From Mycogone perniciosa (Eukaryota; Ascomycota; Sordariomycetes; Hypocreales; Hypocreaceae): 64,000 nt of DNA. A program made the position numbers and the translations under genes. The notes beneath the pieces were generated by a model. The model was not told the DNA's origin and searched no databases. It worked only from the letters and a program-made list of their open reading frames with translations. Position 1 is the first letter of the stretch. Each line of letters opens with the position of its first letter. Location of the stretch: positions 62,001 to 126,000 of the forward strand of contig JAOALB010000123.1 of the NCBI GenBank assembly GCA_025331125.1. Reading direction: 5' to 3'. Below, one piece after another: positions 51,089-60,720 of the stretch.

Positions 51089-52279
51089 TATATCCTCATA
51101 AACAATAGCATAAAGCGACGAGTGATCACAGACGGGGAATTGGCAAGAAAGGCCCTTTATCCCGTAGAACTTCGCCCCCCGCATTAGCAGTACCTCGTAC
51201 TCCGTATCCTCTATCTAATAAGTAGTATTTTGCCGTTATAGAACTATCTATCACCCCCCTGTTTAGGCTATGCATATGTATATTCTACGTATGCTTGTGG
51301 AGTCGGTTCGTTGAAGAAAACCTTTACCAATGAGCCAGGATACCTTCTTCGACATCTTCAATATTCGTCAAGACGATCAGATCAGCTTTGGCACACACCG
51401 TGCCTACGGGTGTATATGTGAGACCAAAATCCAGCAAAATGTGAGCTCACACTTTATGCATGGATAAATGACCTTATATGTTATGCGACATACTCTTATC
51501 AAAAGGCAGAAAGGTACTCCTAGGTCATACGTTCAAGTAGGGAGATTGCTTGCTATCGAGCAATATTACCATAAGTAAGGTTGAAGATGGTAATCTCTAG
51601 TTATCAATCTATGTTTTTCCCCAGCACTTGGAATGCAGTGCCGTGCCAACAGTAGCATATCCTATCTACAGAGTCAGCTCAACCATCTGTCTCGCTCTTG
51701 TAACGTGTGAGGGTATATGCGGATACTATATTTTATGATTAGGGTCACCTCGCAACATCCTCTAATCCTCCCCACAGCCCTCCCGCACTCCTCTAAATAT
51801 CAGAAAGTGGACAGTGCGAGCTTGACAATGCCTTCAAGGTGGATTTTTTTCGATTATTTAAGATTCGGGACTCGTCTGACTGCGAATTGGGTAGTAGGTT
51901 CGTTTTTTAATACAGAGGTGAATAAATCTGTGGTATATATTGTAAAAAATCTGGCTATTACATACCTTAGTATGTATTTGCAGTTGAAGAGAGATCACGG
52001 TGCGCATCGTTAACAATAAACACATCGCGAAGACGTTAAACCCTAACACACCCTCTCATCTCTTGAAGGTACTTTATATAAAACATAATGGCCCAGTTGC
52101 ACCGCCTCGAGTTTGATTATTTGGGGTTCGCAAACATCGTTAGTTAGAAGTGCTTTCCAGGTAATTTTCAATACAGTAGTCGCAAAACCCACTGTTTCAG
52201 ATGAGAAATGACCATTGGCGCAATCTCTGGATCAATAAGTCCATTATTTACTTATTTATTTAGTTAAAGAGCACGTTAT
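51089..52279. other. Intergenic region next to the TIR element
   Basis: About 1.2 kb with only short open frames. It holds a TACTCCGTA copy (51,198-51,206) and copy B of the 70-bp dispersed repeat. Confidence 0.5.
51421..51490 (+). repeat. 70-bp dispersed repeat, copy B
   Basis: Same orientation and length as 30,343-30,412; it starts AGACCAAAATCCAGCAAAAT and ends ATGCGACA. The two copies flank the 17.6-kb TIR element at unequal distances. Confidence 0.75.
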
Positions 52280-52535
52280 TCATGAATCTAGGTCGCCCCA
52301 TAGTATGCCGAACATATGTTCATCCAGCAAGACCCCGAGCTTTTCTGCAGCATGAGCAACCACTTGTGAGTAGATATCCGGCTTGGCCACCCTTCTAACT
52401 CAAATTTCGCGAAAACTACCAAGGAGCTGAAGTGCAAGGGCCGGTTGGCAATATATACCCGCGTGGTAAGAAGTACATACTATCTATTCCCTGCGCATCA
52501 CAGCCACCCCCAGACACTAACAATAAGAATGACAG

Positions 52536-53347
52536 GCTCTTAACGCCCCGAAAGTCCTTACTTCGGAGGGGATCTCTACTCTTGGTACAGCCCTGCTCGG
52601 TCTCCACCAGGCTATTGCGCAGGTTGGTATGCTCTACATCAGCCCATACTACAATGGTATATCCAAGACCACATCTCGGTGTGAAAGATTGGTAATACGG
52701 AACTGATAGATTGTCCAGAGACATGAGCACATAATCACCACACCCTCTGGCCCGATACCGATAACCCTGCAACCCAGCATCCCATAAGTCCTCCACTCTA
52801 CCAAATCGTTGAGACGAACTGATGCCTGTACAAAGAGACTGGCAAGGAGCAGCCGTTGTGGAGGAACACCAGGTAAGTGACCCGACCTACTTCATATTTC
52901 TGCCTTGGTTCATGGGTCTAACCCTGGTGAACTTCTTCATCTCTACCAAGGAGGCCATGGCTGCTGGAGAGCTTGGGTGCCACTATGTGCTGAACCAGCT
53001 TGCCGAGGTCAAGTGTAACGCCATCAAGTAGCTCGGAGAAGGCTTACCGAAGCCAGCCCGTGTCTACAGGAACCCTGCCCCCGTTCCGGAGCGACTCAAA
53101 AAGCTAGCGAACATCGATCCTCTTGTACCACGAATTGGGATGCCAAGTTGGCTAGCACTGACTATCTCTCTAACGGCGGAGAGGAGCTGACGAAAGCCAG
53201 TGAGGCTATCCCTACCCCGAGGAGGATCTAGCCACTGATCTGGAGCTCTTCACAGGCGGCTGGAACTGGAGCAAGGACAAGATTGAGACGAGGCTCCAAG
53301 TCGTTTACATGGATGATATGAATCGGGTGTGGAATGGTTGTATTTAA
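52536..53347 (+). pseudogene. Transaldolase-like pseudogene, frameshifted
   Basis: Fragments in three frames give, in order, ALNAPKVLTSEGI, TLGTALLGLHQAIA, LYISPYYNGISKT, LWPDTDNPATQHPISP, YKETGKEQPLW, STKEAMAAGELGCHYVLNQL, GLPKPARVYRNPAPVPERL, then KLASTDYLSNGGEELTKASE and DLATDLELFTGGWNW. This is the C-terminal two thirds of a transaldolase (pentose phosphate pathway, cytosolic sugar-phosphate carbon transfer). At least two single-base frameshifts (about 53,130 and 53,225), a TAG after NAIK (about 53,030) and an in-frame TGA near 52,822 break it. A GTAAGT near 52,873 may start an old intron. The N-terminal third was not found. Damage is mainly small indels, unlike the transition-type damage of the APH pseudogene. 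Confidence 0.68.
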
Positions 53348-53374
53348 CTGTGCGATGTCCTATTGTACCAGGGC

Positions 53375-54305
53375 TCAACCATCATACATGAATGAATTGC
53401 CTGGAAAGGATAATGGATCGGCAATTGGAACTATTGCCCCAGCGTCGTAACGTGAAGTTTCACCGCGCAGTTCATTTGCCGGTACATCGAAAGGCATCGG
53501 TAGTTGCATAAAGTCCGGTGATTTGACAGGGACCATGTCATGGAATGTAGGCCCAATATCGAGTGAATTAGGCAGATTGAAGTTCAAATCGGGAGAAATC
53601 CAAGGCACATCAACAGGTCCTGGTGGCACCTCTGGCGCCGCCGTTGGTAGCAGGATTGAATCCACAGCAGTAACATGATCCGAAGTAATGAATGAAGCCT
53701 GCTCCTCGATATATGCCTGTCCGCTGGGTCTCCTGTGATTTTCTGGAAGACCGTCTGTAGAATCACTGCTTCCCAGGGCTGGTGCCCTTGAGCTGGCTGA
53801 AATGGAGGTGCCCTCGTGATCGTCGGGTACAAAACCCGCTTGTCGGGCCTCAAGGCCCGCACCAGCTCTCCAACTATTCAGTTCGGAAAGGAGCTCATCT
53901 CGCTCTGCAACAAGTCGGTCGACTTGCTGGAGTGACTGTATAATCTTCTGCTGCTCCAGCTTGTGCAGTGCAACGCTCTCGTCAATGACAACATGCTTCG
54001 AGAGTCGATTTGGATCGGTACTCTTGAGTGTCGGAATAAGCCTAGACAGAGTCTGCACTCGATTGTCGTTAGGAAATGCTCCACGATGCCCCTCAGGCTT
54101 GCTTATCCAAGTCCAGACTTCAACATACCGTCAGCCGTTCCTTGAAGGCCTCTCTACGTGACTTTTCAAAGACACGGTGAGCTGCGCGATCATCTGCGGT
54201 CCAGTTCCTGATGCGCTTCTTCTTTCGCCTCTCGGGTGGCGCATTCGTGCCTGTCGCGTTCGATTGACTCCCTGGAGGAGATGACGGATTCTCTGTCGAG
54301 GACAT
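53375..54305 (-). CDS. bHLH transcription factor
   Basis: Proposed exons are 54,305-54,129 and 54,052-53,375 (76-nt intron, GTATGT..GCAG), giving 284 residues. Splicing joins RAAHRVFEKSRREAFKERL to TTLSRLIPTLKSTDP, making one basic helix-loop-helix domain at about residues 40-100: basic region with His and E..RR, helix 1, a loop with DPNRLSKHVV, and helix 2. A leucine-rich coiled coil (LEQQKIIQSLQQVDRLVAER) follows directly, as in bHLH-zipper proteins. The N-terminus is Ser/Pro-rich with a basic RRKKKR stretch that can act as nuclear signal; the C-terminal half is acidic, Pro-rich and unordered, a likely activation region. It is upstream of nothing obvious on its strand; the Zn(II)2Cys6 gene ends about 460 bases away. 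Targets are unknown. Confidence 0.82.
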
Positions 54306-54763
54306 GTGCTTGGTGATGGGGTATTGGTAAACTCAGGCAATCTCAGCGACAGGGCCAGCCCATGGCAAACCAGGACATGTCATCGTCTGGCCACATAGAT
54401 TGGAGATGCTCCCACATGTATAGACAATGAAGCCTCATGAAGGGAGAAGAGAGGAGGCAGACGAGAGAGAGGAGGGGGAGGCGAGGCTATTGGCGCCATC
54501 AGTTTGGGGTCACGATTAGTCTGGGGTAGCGAGCCGCCACCCACATTTAGCAGCCCCCAGCTCACCCTTTTAGGCTTCTGATGGCCTGGAGTCCAACTGG
54601 GGGGGCGGCCTCAGGACCCTGGATTCATTGCTGTGAGTACTCCGTACCTATTCTCCAAACCAAGGTCCATTGATGGAGTGATGATTTAGAGCAATACTCT
54701 TGTTACATACCAGCTTCACATCCCTCAGATGTCTTCTTTTTCAGCTTTGAAATATAAATATAT
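54306..54763. other. Promoter region of the bHLH gene
   Basis: It lies between the bHLH start and the Zn(II)2Cys6 stop. It contains purine-rich tracts (54,440-54,485) and a TACTCCGTA copy at 54,638-54,646. The 61-codon minus frame at 54,380-54,565 has no domain. Confidence 0.5.
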
Positions 54764-57163
54764 CTATCTTGGCGTGTTCGGCATGGCGTTGAAGCTCCCA
54801 AGCCCATCCAGACCAGTGTTCCCATACTCCCCCGAACTCATAAAGTACGACAACCAATCCGTGGACATGAAGGAATCCAACGACCCGGAAGAATAAGGAG
54901 GGAATTTGACTGGCATCCCGACAGGAATATCCGCCATTGAAAAGTCCTGCGAGGCAAATTCCGCATCCAAGGCATTACTTTGACCCCGTTCCTGTCCGAC
55001 GGCATTAACTACAGGCTCCATGGATAGAAATGATGATGACCGCTGTCCGCCTTGATCTTGTCTCTGCGAGAAGCGCCTCATCGTCGCAGCAAATATGTGA
55101 TCCAAAACATCGCGACTTCGCGTCGCTTCCGGCCAATACTCTCCAGTTGCACTGAGGATATCGGAAGCTGACTTGAGCGCGCCGGTCAGCGTGTCGAAAT
55201 CCACCTCGTTGGTGACACCGTTCGGTGTCCAGACGCAGTAAAATATCGTTATTACACACAAGAAGAGCGAATGGACGCTTATCCAACCATATTGAAGTTT
55301 GTTTTCCCGGTACAGTTTGGCATATATTCTGATGCAGTCAATGGCGCTTACAAAACAGTCGTGAATGGCCGCCCTGGTCGGTTGCTGGAACAAAGGACTT
55401 GGACGAAGTACCAGCATGATGAGCTCGTGGTATGTTATCTCACAAACATCGTTCATGAAGCGCCGTGGATCGCCCTCAGAGTGCTTAGGGATGTCGTGTC
55501 TCCACACTCGCAAGCGATTCAAAAAGTCCCGATGCCATGCACTGATATCAGTGATAGATGGCGTTGCGTAAGGCGGATAATTTCGATCAACGCAGTACAG
55601 CACGCACTTAATCTCAGATCTAAATCTCGCCATTTTAAAGAGGTGGATAGCACTGGTCATGTTGGTGAGAGTCCCAGCATCTTGCGTAACTGGCCCAACT
55701 CGTTCTCGTGCCTCATTATCGTTTAACTCCATTGGCAGCTGCAGTCATCGTATTAGCGGGCAGTGTCTGCTTGAGAGACATGGCGACTCACCCTCATATC
55801 GCATTGCTCATCCAAAATTCCGATCGGTCGTCCCATTGTTATGGCGAGCAAACGATCCATACAGTACACTGACCAGAACACTCTCGTCCGAATGTCCTGT
55901 TGAAGGGGGGAGAAGTGCCGAATCCCCTGGACATCACGTTGCAGTCCCAACTCCAAGGCAGAAGACAATGAGTGGTAGTGGAGTGTCCACAGATTCAAGC
56001 CAGATGATGGGTTATGCATGGTATACATTTCCAACAGCAACATGCACTGAACCCCAGCAAGGGAGGCCACCCGGAAGACCGAATCCAGTCGTTGCATAGC
56101 GGAGGCGTAAAAGCCTTCAGCTGACAGCGGTCTTCTAGACCGACGAGATAGAAGTGTTGCTCCAATAGCCAACACCAGAAGGATATGGAACTCCTCTTCG
56201 GGCTCGAGATTGACACCGTCATAAAATTTGCGAATGGCATCCATATATATAGGTTCATGCAAAAACGGATATTGTAGGTGGACGGATTCGAAATAAATTT
56301 TAGAGAGTAAAGTGGTGTGTCTCCTGTCAGCGGGGATTTCCTTTGCTTGGACTTCAACCATGTCGCTGGGAATCAACGTATCATCATGCGATTCTAGATC
56401 GTGGCGATAGAGGTTCGATGCTTCAACCTCTGCTGCTCGGGACAGACCCTCGAGGACAAATCTCGTGAAAAAAAGACCGCTAGAGGGCCCCAGGTACCGC
56501 AATTCAGATCCTGCGGCGACAGATATCAGACCCATCTGTTCCGTGATTTCGTGTGTCGGGCTGTTTCCCTGTGAAGAATGGGAAGACGGACGTTCTGAAG
56601 GCTCAGTCACTCGCGCTTTTGTTTGTGAAGGCCGGCCAGGCCCTGCAGTGAGATCAACATCAGGGCATCTGTCGCAAACGATGGATTCCAGCCACGCAAC
56701 TCGCGCTTCCAGTTCTAAGAGGTAACTGCAGATGCATGGTCAACCGAAATATAGACCAGTTTTACTATATGTATGAGACTTACTTTCGCGGAACCTCACG
56801 CGAGGTTCCACCATCAACACAGCGCACACCAGCCTTCTGACAGCCACCACAGGATGGAAGTATACCGTCGCACTATGAGCATATTGGTCATTCTGTCGGA
56901 CATGTATGATGGGTGTGGCTTGCATTGCCAAGTAAAGTGGAACATACTCGAATCTTCCGCCTTTGGCATCGAACGCAGGCAGCACTGATTCTGGATCGAG
57001 TTTTGAGCCTTCGATGCTGAGGCTGATTGGACTGCGCTGCATCTGCCATTAGAGAGGTCGCCGATGTTCCCCCGTCCATGTTGGTGACTGAGAGACTTTG
57101 GGAAATGTTAGGAATTGAAGCAACAGTCCAATTACATTCAAAGCTCTTGAAGCGCGACGCCAT
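54764..57163 (-). CDS. Zn(II)2Cys6 transcription factor with fungal-specific TF domain
   Basis: Proposed exons are 57,163-56,948, 56,872-56,784, 56,725-55,792 and 55,738-54,764, giving 737 residues; all introns (53-75 nt) are GT..AG and phases agree. Splicing exon 1 to exon 2 completes the binuclear zinc cluster: CVRCQRRKIR joined to CDGILPSCGGCQKAGVRC gives C-x2-C-x6-C-x6-C-x2-C-x6-C at about residues 63-90. A short coiled linker follows (YLLELEARVAWLE). The middle carries the fungal-specific transcription factor domain, with YFESVHLQYPFLHEP, LGLQRD and RVFWSVYCMDRLLA. The C-terminus is Ser/Asp-rich. Nuclear regulator; targets unknown. The next gene upstream is an alcohol dehydrogenase on the same strand. 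An alternative start at Met29 is possible. Confidence 0.88.
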
Positions 57164-57661
57164 CCCTTATATCGGCTGAGGCCTATTTAGTGGCGTCATG
57201 TGATGGTGGCAGTGGCAACATGACATCAATATATTTGTCAGCGCGAGCCCAAAATACGGAGAAACGCTTAATTAGCTTCAACTTACTCCATGCTTCCCAC
57301 ATAATTATTCACTTATATATCTATTGGATGGAGGCATGTTACACACAATTGCTGAGGTATACACTTCACCTTTGCTGGCCTGGTACAGTGGTTTAACAAG
57401 GCAAACAGACTTGGTGCATCACTATAATGGGTCTGATCACGAGCTATCGACATGGATCTGGCCAATCGGTTTCTATCATATCGTTTCATTCATCAAATGG
57501 TATCTACTAAGTGCCATCTTAACGAACGTCACGAGCTGTTAACGACATAATTCACTGCGCAAAATGGACGAGTCATCATGCAATCAGCCGTCTAATTGGT
57601 CTTATTCGGTTCATTTATCCTCGATACCATATTCTAAAATACTTGTCTCAACAGATGTCCA
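57164..57661. other. Promoter region of the Zn(II)2Cys6 gene
   Basis: About 500 bases; only short frames without domains. Nothing recognisable beyond it being the 5' flank of one gene and the 3' flank of the other. Confidence 0.5.
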
Positions 57662-58799
57662 TCAGTTTTCTGCGACGAGGACGGCACGATACCTCACGAC
57701 ACCCTCCTTCAATGACTGCATAGCGTTAATGATGCCAGTCTCGTTCAGAGGGAACTTCTGGATCTGGGGCGTGATGGAATGCTGGGCACAGAACTGCAGC
57801 ATCTTCCGCGTATCCGCTGATGAAACCACCAAAGAGCCCTGAACGCGGACAGCATTGAGAGACAATAAGAAGAGCACCACCTGGGAAGGATCAAGGTCGG
57901 CCGTGAGAGGGTAGATGGTACCGTTTGCGGCCATCAGGGGAATCAGTCTATACCAGAAGAATATGTCAGTCAAAGGTCCAATTTAAGAAATCTGCTTTCG
58001 CTCAACGTACGTATTATAATCAGCATTGGAGCTGCCACACAGCAACAGATGGTTAAGCGGCGCAATCTCTTCCTTCAACTTCTCGCCATTGCGGAGGACA
58101 TGAAACTCCTTGGCACCAAACGCAAAGGCCTCTTCGCGCTTCGACTCACTGCTTGATAAGACAACAACATGGCAGCCCATGGCGGCAGCCATCTTGATAG
58201 CCAAGTGACCCAAGCCGCCAATTCCCATCACGGCGACGCGGTCCGTGGGTTGGATGCCATATCGAGCAAGGACAGTCCAGACGGTGCCGCCACCACACAT
58301 GAGAGGGGCGGCGAAAGCAGGGTCGAGACCATCTGGAATGCGGAAGACCCAGCGAGCGTCAAGAACGGCACCCTTAGAGAAGCTTCCGGTATCGAAGTCG
58401 GCAAATCCGTAACGAACGACATTATCACAGTACTGGTCCCAGCCTGGAATGATCCACATTAGCACTTTCTACCAGGACATGAAACATTTCAGATCGCTTA
58501 ACTGTGTACTTACCTAACAGGCAGTTGTCGCAATGACCACAGACCTCATGAGTGTAACCAAATCCGGCGACATCTCCAACTTTGAGATCGCGCACAGCTT
58601 CGCCAACCTGTCGGACAATACCAACGCCTTCGTGTCCTAAGACAATGTCCTTGTGTCGGAAGTGAAGGTCGGTGCCGCAGACGCCAGAGTGGGTGATCTC
58701 GAGGAAGACATCGTTGGGACGAAGTTGCTTGGTGATGATCTGGCGAGCAGGGGTGATCTCCGTCGTTCCGCGATAAGCTTCATATGTGACTTGACTCAT
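57662..58799 (-). CDS. Zinc-dependent alcohol dehydrogenase (MDR superfamily, CAD-like)
   Basis: Proposed exons are 58,799-58,514, 58,443-58,011 and 57,947-57,662, giving 334 residues, normal to slightly short for the family. Catalytic zinc ligands are visible as Cys41 in GVCGTDLHF and His56/Glu57 in GHEGVG. The structural zinc loop CGHCDNCLLGWDQYC (Cys87, 90, 93, 101) is completed only after splicing, which supports the first intron. The Rossmann cofactor site is GIGGLGHLAIKMAAAMG. It most likely reduces aldehydes or oxidises alcohols with NADP(H), as related cinnamyl-alcohol-type enzymes do; cofactor and substrate are inferred from the family. No signal peptide, so cytosolic. It stands next to a Zn(II)2Cys6 regulator on the same strand. 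Confidence 0.9.
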
Positions 58800-60457
58800 G
58801 ATGATGGATTCGAAGCAGGAAGTTCTATTGATGATAATGTTATGCCTTGGCGACTGTGCTTGTGTTGGGATGGATGTTTGTTGATTGATGGGATTCTACC
58901 CAGGCTGTCGGACGCCTTTAATACCCATTGTCGACGTGCAGATTGACGGAGAGATTTTGCTATTTGCCATCAGTTCACGGTTGGTAATCACGATTAAGAA
59001 GTATCTTGGCTGTTCCGAATATTCCTGTGATGGTGGAAATGCTGGAGAAGATGATTTACGCGGTCCGAGAAAATCTGTGGAAACGGGTGTTTCAGAAACA
59101 AGATGCGGGATGTCCCGCCCTATGTACCAACAACTTGAGTCACTCAAGCCAATTCAGATTTGTCAAATATTACCAGGATGACAAACTCATTCAGGGTTTT
59201 TTTGTTTAATTTTCCTTTATTTTCAAATCCCTTCAATTCATTTCGTACCGTGAAGAACCTGAATCTTGCTTGCCCACATAATAGCGGCTGTAGCCGGTCA
59301 TGGCGGATATGCTTCCGTCTCCAAGGAGATGGCCATCATCGTGACCACAGCGTTTGATTGGACCGCGGGAAATATTAAATCTCGGCATTACTGTGGCAGA
59401 AAATACAGAAAAAAAATTAGTATCTGGAAGAATAGTTTCGCTCAGTTGGTGCTGGCTCGGTCACGTAACCCTTGGATTTTTTTTACACGGAGTGTATATT
59501 AGCGATAGGTTACAAACATCTCGAGCTACAAGCCACCACGAATAAAATACGACTAGATCGACATGTATACTGTCAAAGATGGAAAACTTCACCCAAGGTT
59601 GCTGGTGTTACCGTCAAAATGCATTCATGAGCCAAGAATCACAATCAGTAATCGCCCCGTCTACATCCGAGGCTCAGCTGGAGAGTGGGCGGGAAGTCCC
59701 GCTTCCCTTCCAGGCGGACTACTCTGTCTCCTTAGATTTGTTTTATCTGCTTTCAACTCTACACGTTAGATTTAATAATCGTGAGAACCTATGGTCCGAT
59801 GGTCCGAAACTTCATCACATCACTAATCAGGAAGGTAACAGGGTTACTGAATAATGTGCGTACGTGGCAATTCTGGCTTGCTCTTTGTCGGGGTTCTCAA
59901 CTGCCGGGGTTATCAGACCTATTAGGTGGCCAAGACCAAGTATAAAAGGGTATCAAGCCCGAGAGAAGAAAAAAGACCTTGGAGATCAATAAAATCACCT
60001 AGATACGAGCTTCTTCCGTGTGGCCGGCTAGTAGCGATCTTGTCCGGACCCCTATACACACCGAAGTGTCCGGTACTCTTCTGCAACGAATCTAGGCACC
60101 CTCTGACACATCCCACAGGAGATGTGGTGAGATTTTGCACCTTTATCAAATCCAAATGGCTAGAGATGCCTGACTGTCGACTCGCTCGGATAGTCGACGA
60201 GAGACAAATTTGTCTCAAGTTCCCAATCGAACGTCTGCATAAATGCACCGGACATGAATCGGATTGAAGCATGCCGAATCCCGTCCCAGGCGGCATTGCC
60301 AGTCTTGCCAATGCGATTACGATTGTCTAGACACCCTTGACTACTTGGATCAATCAAGCCTTCACAAAACAGCAGTTTAGAAGTTGCGTAGAACAAATCA
60401 TATCGTAAAGATGAATTTTTTCCATAATACACGATCATCAATCATACCGTGTAGGCT
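58800..60457. other. Intergenic region, no gene recognised
   Basis: About 1.65 kb. A TATAAAAG sequence at 59,941 precedes a 113-codon plus frame (59,926-60,267), and a 129-codon frame covers the same stretch on the other strand. Neither has a domain I know, and each could be chance. The frame at 60,160-60,441 (minus) follows the CxxC gene and is not recognised. Confidence 0.45.
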
Positions 60458-60720
60458 CTATTCAACCTGCTTCCACATTGTATCGAGTTGCATAATCTGC
60501 ATCCACTCGCCCATTCGATTCGCGTTCGCGTTCGCAAAGCCAGATTGCATATCCTAGAATAACTGTGCTCCATGCGCCCCCTGCCACGTCTCATGCCAAC
60601 CAATTTGGCTGTTGCCATGCATGTATCCATCCGTTGTGTCCGATACCATCGCCATGCCCCCCCATGCCGTCGTACATAACGCTCAGCAGACCTTGATGCA
60701 TCGCATTCTGCATCTTGAGC
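60458..60720 (-). pseudogene. Broken C-terminal extension of the CxxC-repeat protein
   Basis: Downstream of the present stop of the CxxC protein, protein-like sequence continues in other frames: QNAMHQGLLSVMYDGMGG, then DTTDGYMHGNSQIGWHETWQ and GAHGAQLF, a TAG, and DMQSGFANANANRMGEWM up to a stop at 60,458. The changes from the upstream gene are a frameshift near 60,710, a second at a run of seven G (60,657-60,663), and one TAG that a single C to T change in CAG would give. It is either a decaying C-terminus or assembly errors in homopolymers. Confidence 0.5.

Noticed and set aside
52416..52796. 126-codon minus frame
   Set aside because: It is a shadow of the transaldolase pseudogene, which reads clearly on the plus strand.
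59926..60311. Opposed open frames of 113 (plus) and 129 (minus) codons with a TATAAAAG upstream of the plus frame
   Set aside because: No recognisable domain and both strands open over the same bases; a transcribed RNA cannot be excluded but is not supported.
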